DNA of 13,389 nucleotides from Candidatus Microgenomates bacterium (GTDB lineage Bacteria > Patescibacteriota > Microgenomatia > Levybacterales > JACOYD01), in contig JACOYD010000052.1 of the NCBI GenBank assembly GCA_016182055.1, positions 1 to 13,389 on the forward strand, given 5' to 3'. Each line of letters begins with the position of its first letter. Positions within the stretch are counted from its first letter, which is position 1. Below the pieces are notes generated by a model. The model worked only from the letters and a program-made list of their open reading frames with translations. It ran no database searches and had not been told where the DNA came from. This document shows, piece by piece, positions 1 to 5,896 of this stretch. The translations under genes were made by a program, and so were the position numbers.

Positions 1-52
1 TTACGATCCGGACAAACCGAGAAATTTGGCCAAAAGCGTGACGGTAAAATAG
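1..52 (+). CDS. C-terminal end of an unidentified upstream gene (partial)
   Basis: Reading from base 2, the frame encodes YDPDKPRNLAKSVTVK and stops at TAG 50-52. The stop overlaps the AGGAG ribosome-binding site of the next gene (51-55), the tight packing expected in an operon. The peptide is charged and soluble in character. Sixteen residues are too few to assign a family, and an out-of-frame open stretch of this length could also arise by chance. Confidence 0.4.
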   Translation, partial: YDPDKPRNLAKSVTVK

Positions 53-60
53 GAGAAATT

Positions 61-855
61 ATGATAGAGAAGAGAGAATATCATAGAGTTGGATTACATT
101 TACATACGCTCCAAAGTGACGGTCTGCATCATGTAAATGAAATGCTTCGGCAAGCGGGCGAGGCAGGATTGCATCTTGTTGTAGTAACCGATCACGATGA
201 AGTATTTAGAGGACTTGAGAAACAAATACGAACAGGAACAACACTTCTTCCGGGAATCGAAATTACTACGGCTCAAGGTCATGTAGTTGGAACTTTTCCA
301 GATATAGTGCCAGAAGAAATACCAATGGGGCGTTCTCTTTCTGAAACAGTTGACATGGTTCGTAGTTATGGGGGATTAGTAGGAATTCCTCATGTTGGAG
401 TTGGTCCTTCTATAGCTTCTGTTACACCAAATACCGTAAGAAGACTTTATGAATCTGGAAGATACGTTGATATGATCGAGGTGTTACATCCAGCATTCAG
501 AGAGCGCCATAGACAAACCGCAGATAAATTAGCAGAAGAGCTTTGTATTGCACCGGTTGGGGTTGATGATGATCATGAAGGGAACGTTGGAAGAAGAATT
601 GTTACTCTTGTACCAAGAAGCACAGGCAATCCGCAGCTTGATTTACAAACTGCATTAAGAGATAGAACTACTGTTGCGGTTCGGTCAGATTTACCTCTTA
701 TCTATCCACCGCGGTCTGTACCTCAACATGTAGGCGCCTTATTTGTTGGTTTTCCTAAAAAAGTTGCAAATGGTTCTGCATTTCTTTCAACATGGACAGG
801 TCTTGGTCGCGAAGAACTAGTTAGAAGGTTAGGTGATTTGCATGGCGGGAAGTAA
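61..855 (+). CDS. PHP-domain metal-dependent phosphoesterase
   Basis: Probable metal-dependent phosphoesterase of the PHP (polymerase and histidinol phosphatase) superfamily, cytoplasmic, 264 residues. The metal-binding ligands are all visible: HLH at 13-15 with D20, TDHD at 43-46, the GIE motif with E67, H74, the PH at 110-111, E140, and a DDDH cluster at 169-172. This is the usual order for the stand-alone PHP phosphatases that resemble 3',5'-nucleoside bisphosphate phosphatase and histidinol phosphatase. The ATG is supported by AGGAG at 51-55, five bases upstream. The last ~60 residues are not obviously part of the PHP core. The substrate cannot be told from sequence. Wording of codons (many T-ending) differs somewhat from the following dnaJ-like gene, so the two may not share a history. 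The family call is firm, the reaction is not. Confidence 0.85.
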   Translation: MIEKREYHRVGLHLHTLQSDGLHHVNEMLRQAGEAGLHLVVVTDHDEVFRGLEKQIRTGTTLLPGIEITTAQGHVVGTFPDIVPEEIPMGRSLSETVDMVRSYGGLVGIPHVGVGPSIASVTPNTVRRLYESGRYVDMIEVLHPAFRERHRQTADKLAEELCIAPVGVDDDHEGNVGRRIVTLVPRSTGNPQLDLQTALRDRTTVAVRSDLPLIYPPRSVPQHVGALFVGFPKKVANGSAFLSTWTGLGREELVRRLGDLHGGK

Positions 856-899
856 AGATTTTTTAGATCGCGAAGTGAGCGCAAAAATCACAATTATTT

Positions 900-1805
900 A
901 TGGATAAAAATAGAGATTTTTATGAGGTGTTGGGGGTGGTAAAGACAGCAAGCGCTGATGAGATTAAGCGGGCTTATCGAAAACTGGCCTTGCAATACCA
1001 TCCGGACAAAAATAAAAGCAAAGAGGCGCATGAAAAATTTAAAGAAGTCAATGCCGCCTATGAAGTTTTGTCCGATCCGCAAAAAAAAACCCAATACGAT
1101 CAGTTTGGACATGCCGCCTTCGAACAGGGAGCGGGACAGGGGCCGTTTGGAGGTGGATTTGGGGGATTTGGGGAAGGTCAGCAGAGAACTGGACGATACG
1201 GACCTTTTACCTATACTTATACCACTTCCGGTGGAGGTCCTGAAGTTGACTTCGGCGGGTTTTCCGACCCCTTTGAAATTTTTGAGCAGTTTTTTGGCGG
1301 CTCTTCACCATTCGGCCGAGCTCAAAGACGATCTACATACTCTTTAACAATTGATTTTATGGAGGCGGTGCATGGCGCCGCCAAAAGAGTGGAGATTGAC
1401 GGCAAAAGCCAAACCATTAAAATTCCGGCCGGAGTTGATGACGGACAGAGAGTGAGGTTTGGAGATTATGATGTAGTTATTAATGTTTCCCCCGACCCTC
1501 GTTTTAGGCGGGAAGGATATGATGTTGTTTCGGAAAAAGAAATTTCTATTGCCCAAGCGGTCTTGGGAAACGTAGTAGCAGTGAAAACAGTTGAAGATGA
1601 AGTAAAATTGCGAGTCCCGGCCGGCACTCAACCGGATACCGTCATTCGCCTGCGAGGAAAAGGGATACCGCATATTAGGGGTTCGGGCCGGGGCGATCAT
1701 TACGTCCGCCTGAAAATCACCATCCCCAAACACCTATCGGCCCGCCAAAAAGAGCTGCTGGAAGAGTTCGAACTGGAAGGAAAAAAGAAAAAGGGTTGGT
1801 TTTGA
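900..1805 (+). CDS. DnaJ-family co-chaperone, class II (no zinc finger)
   Basis: Hsp40 co-chaperone that should stimulate DnaK ATPase and deliver unfolded clients, 301 residues. The J-domain covers about residues 6-70 with the HPD motif at 34-36. A Gly/Phe-rich linker follows (about 74-150, with repeated GGF and FGG units). Then come two beta-sandwich substrate-binding domains and the C-terminal dimerisation segment (about 150-290), which contains the typical VPAGTQ and LRGKG signatures. The four CxxCxGxG zinc motifs of canonical DnaJ are absent, and the protein has no cysteine at all, so it is class II (CbpA/DNAJB type). The ATG at 900 has no Shine-Dalgarno sequence but gives the normal N-terminus just before RDFYEVLGV. 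The tail ends in a Lys-rich patch. It stands 44 bases after the PHP gene. DnaK and GrpE are not in the window. Confidence 0.93.
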   Translation: MDKNRDFYEVLGVVKTASADEIKRAYRKLALQYHPDKNKSKEAHEKFKEVNAAYEVLSDPQKKTQYDQFGHAAFEQGAGQGPFGGGFGGFGEGQQRTGRYGPFTYTYTTSGGGPEVDFGGFSDPFEIFEQFFGGSSPFGRAQRRSTYSLTIDFMEAVHGAAKRVEIDGKSQTIKIPAGVDDGQRVRFGDYDVVINVSPDPRFRREGYDVVSEKEISIAQAVLGNVVAVKTVEDEVKLRVPAGTQPDTVIRLRGKGIPHIRGSGRGDHYVRLKITIPKHLSARQKELLEEFELEGKKKKGWF

Positions 1806-1834
1806 AAGGCGTAATTCAGAAATGTTAGTGCAAA

Positions 1835-1868
1835 GATTTGCAAATCGTAGTATACTGTTTTATAGAAT
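1835..1868 (+). promoter_or_regulatory. Promoter of the cold-shock gene with a palindrome over the -35
   Basis: TTGCAA at 1838-1843 is followed after 17 bases by TATAGA at 1861-1866 (or after 19 by TAGAAT at 1863-1868). An upstream TATACT at 1851-1856 is a rival -10 but has no well-spaced -35. The -35 lies inside a perfect 12-base palindrome, GATTTGCAAATC at 1835-1846, which could be an operator. Position just ahead of csp fits. The boxes are read by eye. Confidence 0.5.
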
Positions 1869-1883
1869 ACCATATTTTTAAAG

Positions 1884-1891
1884 AAAGGAGG
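1884..1891 (+). promoter_or_regulatory. Perfect Shine-Dalgarno sequence of the cold-shock gene
   Basis: AAAGGAGG lies five bases before the ATG at 1897 and is a full complement to the 16S anti-Shine-Dalgarno end. It is the strongest ribosome-binding site in the window and implies high translation. Most other genes here have weak sites or none. Confidence 0.85.
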
Positions 1892-1896
1892 AGTTT

Positions 1897-2094
1897 ATGA
1901 CAGGTAAAATTAAAGCATTAAGAGCCGGATATGGCTTCATTACTCCGGATGAGGGAGACAAGGATGTCTTTTTCCATTCAACCTCTCTTGAAGGTGTTAC
2001 CTTTGATGGTTTACAAGAAGGTCAGGCAGTCACCTTTGAAGTAACGCAGGGTGATAAGGGTCCTAAAGCCGAACACGTTAAATTAGCAGCGTAA
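1897..2094 (+). CDS. Cold-shock domain protein (CspA family)
   Basis: Small single-stranded RNA/DNA-binding protein of 65 residues, the normal size for a bacterial Csp, acting as an RNA chaperone. The RNP1 motif reads GYGFIT at 11-16 and the RNP2 motif VFFHSTS at 24-30. The five-stranded OB-fold ends in the common form GPKAEHVKL. The usual KWFN start is replaced by KALRAG, so the conserved surface tryptophan of strand 1 is missing, which may lower nucleic-acid affinity. The perfect ribosome-binding site and its own promoter suggest an abundant, separately controlled transcript. No clear hairpin terminator follows; the downstream bases hold only a 9-base direct repeat, AAATTTTGG, at 2094-2102 and 2113-2121. 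Confidence 0.95.
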   Translation: MTGKIKALRAGYGFITPDEGDKDVFFHSTSLEGVTFDGLQEGQAVTFEVTQGDKGPKAEHVKLAA

Positions 2095-2108
2095 AATTTT
2101 GGATGTAG

Positions 2109-2137
2109 TTGCAAATTTTGGTCAAACCACCTACACT
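2109..2137 (+). promoter_or_regulatory. Promoter of the membrane/Hsp100 operon, predicted leaderless
   Basis: TTGCAA at 2109-2114 and TACACT at 2132-2137 are separated by 17 bases. Transcription would begin near 2143-2145, on the GTG start codon at 2144. The -35 is the same hexamer as in the csp promoter. No Shine-Dalgarno sequence is present. Confidence 0.5.
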
Positions 2138-2143
2138 AAATAA

Positions 2144-2473
2144 GTGGGGTTCTACCTTGGTTTACCTTTGGTCTTTTTGAAATTCTGGTACCTGGAGGCG
2201 CCTTGGGCGCTGGTCAAGTTTTTTCTGTCGTTAAATCAAACATTTCTTCACTTTTTCTCTCTTGGGCTTTTCCTTAAAACTTTCTTTAAACCCTGGAAAA
2301 ATGAATATAGGGAAGGCTTAGTGGGATTCTCCATTGGCATGGGCATGTTTATCAAAACGATCGCCATCATCGCCGACATTGTTTTATTGTTGATATTGAT
2401 TTTACTGGAAATTGGTTTGATTAGTTTTTGGCTGTTGTGGCCGGTGATTGCTATAACATGGACACTATCTTGA
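2144..2473 (+). CDS. Conserved-type small membrane protein with PWK motif, first gene of the Hsp100 operon
   Basis: Membrane protein of 109 residues. An amphipathic/hydrophobic N-terminal half (about 3-48) leads to a short basic-acidic loop, FFKPWKNEYREG at 47-58, then a long hydrophobic stretch (60-107) long enough for two helices. The pattern WY.EAP... followed by a F.PWK motif resembles a membrane protein I recall as common in Patescibacteria, function unknown. An in-frame TAA lies directly before the GTG at 2144, so no earlier start is possible; later TTG codons cannot be excluded. The TGA stop at 2471-2473 shares a base with the ATG of the ATPase gene, so translation of the two is probably coupled. 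Likely a partner or membrane receptor of the ATPase; that is inference from gene order only. Confidence 0.75.
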   Translation: MGFYLGLPLVFLKFWYLEAPWALVKFFLSLNQTFLHFFSLGLFLKTFFKPWKNEYREGLVGFSIGMGMFIKTIAIIADIVLLLILILLEIGLISFWLLWPVIAITWTLS

Positions 2474-4830
2474 TGTTTCAATTTGCCAAGCTGTACAACT
2501 TTTACCGTCATCCGGCTGTAGTGACACTGCAGGTAGTTATTTTGCTTTTGGTGGGCGGTTCACTTTTCTATGCTGTTTTTCAGGGAACATCACTGCTTTT
2601 TTCCCTGGGATTAACTCTTCTTTTTCTGATGGTGGAAGTTTTTATGAGAGTGAAAGTGGCCAGTCTTCGTCCTGCCAAAGAGGCAAAAGAAGCCGGTGAT
2701 AAGGAAATTTATCAAACCTTTACCCTTCACGCCGCCGCTTCTCTTCTTAAAGCCGGTGATGCCAGCGCTTTTGTTAATGATTTGATAAACGCCAAAGAAG
2801 TGCAGTTTGTACTTAAAAGAGCCCAAATTGCCAAAAAAGAAATTAAAAGTACTGCTGTTGACGGCGAAAAACTGGCAGTTTTGGCCTTTAGCATCGCCCG
2901 GGAGGAGGAAAAAGCCTATGTGACTTTGCTTGATATTTTTGCCGCCTATCTTTTACTAACAGAGAGCAAAACAAAACTTTTACTGGAAAAAGAACTGGTG
3001 AAGGAAGATTTGCTGACGCTCTCTGCCTTTGCCCAAACTGTTTTTCCCAAAGAGCTGGTTATTTCTTTGCCTAAGCTTCATCCGCAGGGCCCGGGAATTG
3101 GAGAGGGGTTGGTATCCGGCTGGACGCTGCAAACGCAAAAATATACTCTTGATTTTACCAAAAAGACCTTACTTTCTTCGCCTATTTCAGTGGGCCGGGA
3201 GAAAGAATTATCCGCCGTTATGGAAATTCTGTCAAAAAGCAAGCAAAGCAATGTGTTGCTGGTGGGTGAGCCGGGAGTGGGCAAGAAAGAAATTGTGGCC
3301 GCTTTTGCCAAGGCCTCGTTTGTTGGAAACACGTCAAAAGAATTGCGTTATCAGCGGGTGCTGGAACTTCTTTCCGGCACCCTGGTGGCAGGAGCGGGAA
3401 GTAGCGGGGAACTGGAACAAAGATTATCAGATATTTTAACGGAAGTCACTCATGCCGGTGATGTGATTCTGTTTATTCCCGAACTGCAGAATATCGCCGG
3501 AGCAGGCAGCGACAGTTTGGATGTGACCGGCGTTTTACTGCCCCATCTTTTGGAAGACAAACTGCGCATTATTGCCACAATTACCCCGGAAAATCACCAA
3601 GCTTTTTTTGAGAGAAAAGCTTCTTTTACAGACGCTTTTGAAAAAATTCTGGTGGAAGAACCCTCTCTAGAGGAAGCAGTGCCGATGCTGTTGGACGCCA
3701 GTCTGCTTTTGGAAGAAACACACAGAATTATTTTTACCTATAAAGCGGTGGTTGAGACAGGGCAGTTGAGCCATAAATATCTTCAGGACAAATTTTTGCC
3801 GGGCAGCGCCATTGCCCTTTTGGATGAAGCGGGGGCCAAAGTGCGGCTGTTGAAAAAGAAGGTTGTTGAAGAAGCAGATATAGTTGGTATTATTGAGGAA
3901 AAAACAGAGGTTAAAGTGGCCTTGCCCAAAAACCAGGAGAAAGAACTGCTTTTGCATCTGGAAGACGTTATTCATAAAAGAATGGTTGATCAGGACGAGG
4001 CGGTTAAAACCGTATCGGAAGCTCTGCGCCGGTTGCGTTCAGGTCTGGCCTTTGAGGGCAGGCCAAGCGGGGTATTTTTATTTTTAGGCCCAACCGGTGT
4101 GGGCAAAACAGAACTGGCCAAAGCGCTATCTGAAATTTACTTTAATAGTGAAGAAAATATGATTCGTTTTGACATGAGCGAATATCAGGAATCTTCTTCC
4201 ACCAGCAGGCTGATTTCAGAATTGACGGAAAAAGTCCGCACCAAACCGTTTTCCTTAATACTGCTTGATGAGTTTGAAAAAGCCTACCCCTCCATTCTTG
4301 ATATTTTTTTAAGCATTTTTGAAGACGGCAGACTGACAGATTTATCCGGCAGGACCGTTTCTTTTGTAAGCACCATCATTATTGCTACTTCCAACGCGGG
4401 CGGGGAGGAGATTAGGGAAGCGGTGGGGCAAGGCGTGGCTCTTGAGGCGCTTAAGAGTTCTTTAGTCAATGAGCTTTTGCAAAACGGAGTATTTAAGCCG
4501 GAACTTATCAATCGTTTTGATGCGGTGGTGTTATTTAAGCCTTTAGGGGAAAAAGAAATTGAGCAGGTAACCGCCTTACTGCTTGCCAAGGTGGCAGAGC
4601 TTTTGAAAAATAAAGATATTAGCTTTAGTTTTGATGATAAGGCTGTTTCTAAAATTGCCAGAGAGGGATTTGATCAAACCATGGGAGCCCGCCCCTTGCG
4701 CCGTTTTATTCAGGATCATGTGGAAGACATGCTGTCGCAAAAATTGCTTCGTGATGAGATAAAACGGGGCGATACCGCAGTTCTCTCCACCGATAATGCA
4801 GATAACCTCACCCTAAATATAAAAAAATGA
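2473..4830 (+). CDS. Membrane-anchored Hsp100/ClpC-like double AAA+ ATPase lacking pore loops
   Basis: Hsp100-type protein of 785 residues from ATG 2473. Two membrane helices (about 15-35 and 43-62) come first, then a degenerate Clp N-domain-like region (to ~195), D1 and D2. D1 has Walker A GEPGVGKK (265-272), but Walker B reads FIPEL (P336, E337) instead of FIDEL. The KYRG pore loop is GSSG (309-312), and the arginine-finger position is D387-A388. No middle domain is present. D2 has Walker A GPTGVGKT (539-546), Walker B LLDE (D599, E600), sensor 1 TSNAG, an INRF arginine finger and the GARPLRR sensor 2. The ~14 residues with the GYVGYEEGG pore loop are missing between SRLI and LTEKV (about 580-584). 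No ClpP-docking VGF/IGF tripeptide is seen. ATG 2458 or TTG 2428 are alternative starts; 2473 is preferred because it overlaps the previous stop. Function: D2-driven, probably non-threading remodelling at the membrane. Confidence 0.9.
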   Translation: MFQFAKLYNFYRHPAVVTLQVVILLLVGGSLFYAVFQGTSLLFSLGLTLLFLMVEVFMRVKVASLRPAKEAKEAGDKEIYQTFTLHAAASLLKAGDASAFVNDLINAKEVQFVLKRAQIAKKEIKSTAVDGEKLAVLAFSIAREEEKAYVTLLDIFAAYLLLTESKTKLLLEKELVKEDLLTLSAFAQTVFPKELVISLPKLHPQGPGIGEGLVSGWTLQTQKYTLDFTKKTLLSSPISVGREKELSAVMEILSKSKQSNVLLVGEPGVGKKEIVAAFAKASFVGNTSKELRYQRVLELLSGTLVAGAGSSGELEQRLSDILTEVTHAGDVILFIPELQNIAGAGSDSLDVTGVLLPHLLEDKLRIIATITPENHQAFFERKASFTDAFEKILVEEPSLEEAVPMLLDASLLLEETHRIIFTYKAVVETGQLSHKYLQDKFLPGSAIALLDEAGAKVRLLKKKVVEEADIVGIIEEKTEVKVALPKNQEKELLLHLEDVIHKRMVDQDEAVKTVSEALRRLRSGLAFEGRPSGVFLFLGPTGVGKTELAKALSEIYFNSEENMIRFDMSEYQESSSTSRLISELTEKVRTKPFSLILLDEFEKAYPSILDIFLSIFEDGRLTDLSGRTVSFVSTIIIATSNAGGEEIREAVGQGVALEALKSSLVNELLQNGVFKPELINRFDAVVLFKPLGEKEIEQVTALLLAKVAELLKNKDISFSFDDKAVSKIAREGFDQTMGARPLRRFIQDHVEDMLSQKLLRDEIKRGDTAVLSTDNADNLTLNIKK

Positions 4831-5249
4831 CTAACACTTTTTTTGATTTTGGTTTACGATCCCGATGTAAATTATGGCTATATTTGCTATTAATATTTTC
4901 TGTGTTCAATTGGATTGTATTAGAAGCCTTTTGGGGAACTGCCTTGGAACTTTTTTTACCTTATGCTAGCTTTTTTATAGGTATATATTGCTTAATTATA
5001 TTTTTTACCATTCATAAAATCCCCCAAACATTAATAGCAATAGGGAAAACAGCTAGCTTTTCCATGGCAGCCATAAGTTTATTCTACGGAGTAATTTGGA
5101 TAGGGTGGTTATTACTTAAAGAAGGACTTAGCGCTTTTGTTGTGCACGATATCGGTGCCATCTTTTTTGTCCTGGTCATCTTCTTTTCCAGACTTGCCCC
5201 CGCCTTTTTCTGGTATGAAGTTGGTAAGTATTTTAGAAATGAAAGTTAA
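4827..5249 (+). CDS. Four-helix membrane protein, unknown function
   Basis: Unrecognised integral membrane protein of 140 residues. Four hydrophobic helices are visible at about 15-35, 40-62, 75-98 and 104-130, with short charged loops and a basic C-terminus (GKYFRNES). No catalytic motif is apparent. Its ATG overlaps the ATPase stop (ATGA at 4827-4830), so it is likely the third translationally coupled gene of the operon and may act with the ATPase and the 109-residue protein. The base composition is visibly more AT-rich than in the ATPase gene, so it could be a later addition. No terminator hairpin is evident after the stop. Confidence 0.7.
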   Translation: MTNTFFDFGLRSRCKLWLYLLLIFSVFNWIVLEAFWGTALELFLPYASFFIGIYCLIIFFTIHKIPQTLIAIGKTASFSMAAISLFYGVIWIGWLLLKEGLSAFVVHDIGAIFFVLVIFFSRLAPAFFWYEVGKYFRNES

Positions 5250-5320
5250 TACACGCATGGTTGTTTATTACACCTGTCCTTCTGGAAATTAGCCGCAAAA
5301 AAGTCCTAAAATATGCCCAT

Positions 5321-5357
5321 TTAACATATTGCAAAATATATGCTATTATGGTAATAT
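5321..5357 (+). promoter_or_regulatory. Promoter of brnTA, two overlapping candidates
   Basis: TTAACA (5321-5326), 17 bases, then an extended -10, TGC-TATTAT (TATTAT at 5344-5349). A second pair, TTGCAA (5329-5334), 17 bases, TAATAT (5352-5357), overlaps it. The first pair would start transcription near 5356, six bases before the ATG at 5362; the second would start at or inside the codon. Either way there is almost no leader. The bases 5250-5320 hold nothing else recognisable. Confidence 0.55.
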
Positions 5358-5361
5358 ATTT

Positions 5362-5646
5362 ATGAATACATCTTTTGAGTGGGACGAGAATAAGAATAGG
5401 GATAATTTAGAAAAACACGGAGTAAATTTTGAAACAGCTCAATATGCATTTATTGATTCAAAGCGTGTAATTGCTAAGGATTTAACTCATGGCAAGGAGG
5501 AAAAAAGATATTATTGTTTCGGAAAAGTGAAAGGAGGTGTACTAACTGTCCGTTTTACTTACAGAAATAACCGTATCCGCATAATTGGAGCAGGTTATTG
5601 GAGAAAGGGAAAAAATATTTATGAAAAACAAAATAAAATACAGTAA
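5362..5646 (+). CDS. brnT: BrnT-family ribonuclease toxin
   Basis: RelE-like-fold ribonuclease toxin of a type II toxin-antitoxin system, 94 residues, normal for the family; expected to cut RNA and halt growth when free. The hallmark N-terminus FEWDENKNRDNLEKHGVNF (5-23) matches the BrnT pattern FEWDxxKxxxNxxKHGVxF, and the C-terminal half has the typical RYYCFGK...VRFTYR...RIRIIGA strands with a basic end. The ATG at 5362 is preferred over a TTG at 5329 because the latter lies within the promoter -35 and adds 11 residues unlike the family. Its end overlaps the antitoxin gene by 26 bases, in the toxin-first order usual for brnTA. The AT-rich composition fits horizontal transfer. Confidence 0.88.
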   Translation: MNTSFEWDENKNRDNLEKHGVNFETAQYAFIDSKRVIAKDLTHGKEEKRYYCFGKVKGGVLTVRFTYRNNRIRIIGAGYWRKGKNIYEKQNKIQ

Positions 5647-5851
5647 TGAATCAATCGAGGCGAGGGTGGTAAGTGACTTTTTGCCTTCTCCTGAAAATTT
5701 AATTTTAAGGGAGAAAAAGAAAAGAGTTACTTTAACTCTGACCCAGCAAAGTTTAGACTTTTTTAAGGGAACAGCCAGAAAACATAAAGCATCTTATCAG
5801 GCCATGATTAGAAGACTGCTTGATTATTACGTGGTTAATCAAGGGGTTTGA
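5621..5851 (+). CDS. brnA: BrnA-type ribbon-helix-helix antitoxin
   Basis: Probable antitoxin and autorepressor partner of the preceding BrnT, 76 residues. The C-terminal half reads KKRVTLTLTQQSLDFFKG...YQAMIRRLLDYYV, the beta-strand plus two helices of a BrnA/CopG-like ribbon-helix-helix DNA-binding domain. The N-terminal ~30 residues, poor in structure signals, would be the toxin-neutralising arm. The ATG at 5621 is chosen over a TTG at 5585 because it matches the family length; a purine-rich AAAGGGA lies about 11 bases upstream. It overlaps brnT by 26 bases, so the two are co-translated. The BrnA assignment rests on gene order as well as on the fold pattern; a generic CopG-like antitoxin is the alternative. 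Confidence 0.8.
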   Translation: MKNKIKYSNESIEARVVSDFLPSPENLILREKKKRVTLTLTQQSLDFFKGTARKHKASYQAMIRRLLDYYVVNQGV

Positions 5852-5865
5852 ATTAAACAAACCCC
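5843..5865. terminator. Perfect hairpin at the end of brnA, possible terminator
   Basis: GGGGTTTG (5843-5850) pairs perfectly with CAAACCCC (5858-5865) around a seven-base AT loop. It overlaps the brnA stop codon. There is no T-run on either strand directly after it, so termination efficiency is uncertain. It may instead mark the island boundary or stabilise the mRNA end. Confidence 0.4.
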
Positions 5866-5896
5866 CCGGCCAAAAAAGAGGAGAAAAGAGGAGGTG

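Noticed and set aside
857..889. Inverted repeat GATTTTT / AAAAATC with an inner CGC / GCG between the PHP and dnaJ-like genes.
   Set aside because: The arms are AT-only apart from a three-base inner pair, are interrupted by unequal unpaired bases, and no T-run follows. Too weak to call a terminator.
958..1347. 129-codon frame overlapping the dnaJ-like gene.
   Set aside because: Frame-shifted reading of the well-supported J-protein; basic, low-quality composition and no ribosome-binding site.
2094..2121. Two copies of AAATTTTGG spaced 19 bases after csp.
   Set aside because: Short, AT-rich and partly within the next promoter; no iteron-like array or hairpin.
2428..2472. TTG 2428 or ATG 2458 as start of the Hsp100-like ATPase.
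   Set aside because: They extend into the upstream membrane-protein gene with no convincing ribosome-binding site; ATG 2473 overlaps the upstream stop and begins just before the first membrane helix. ATG 2458 remains possible.
3029..3439. 136-codon plus-strand frame inside the ATPase gene.
   Set aside because: Out-of-frame shadow, Trp/Cys-rich and without protein-like structure.
4195..4245. The missing pore loop as a sequencing or assembly error.
   Set aside because: The reading frame is preserved, both flanks align cleanly, and the independent KYRG to GSSG and arginine-finger changes in D1 point the same way; only relatives can settle it.
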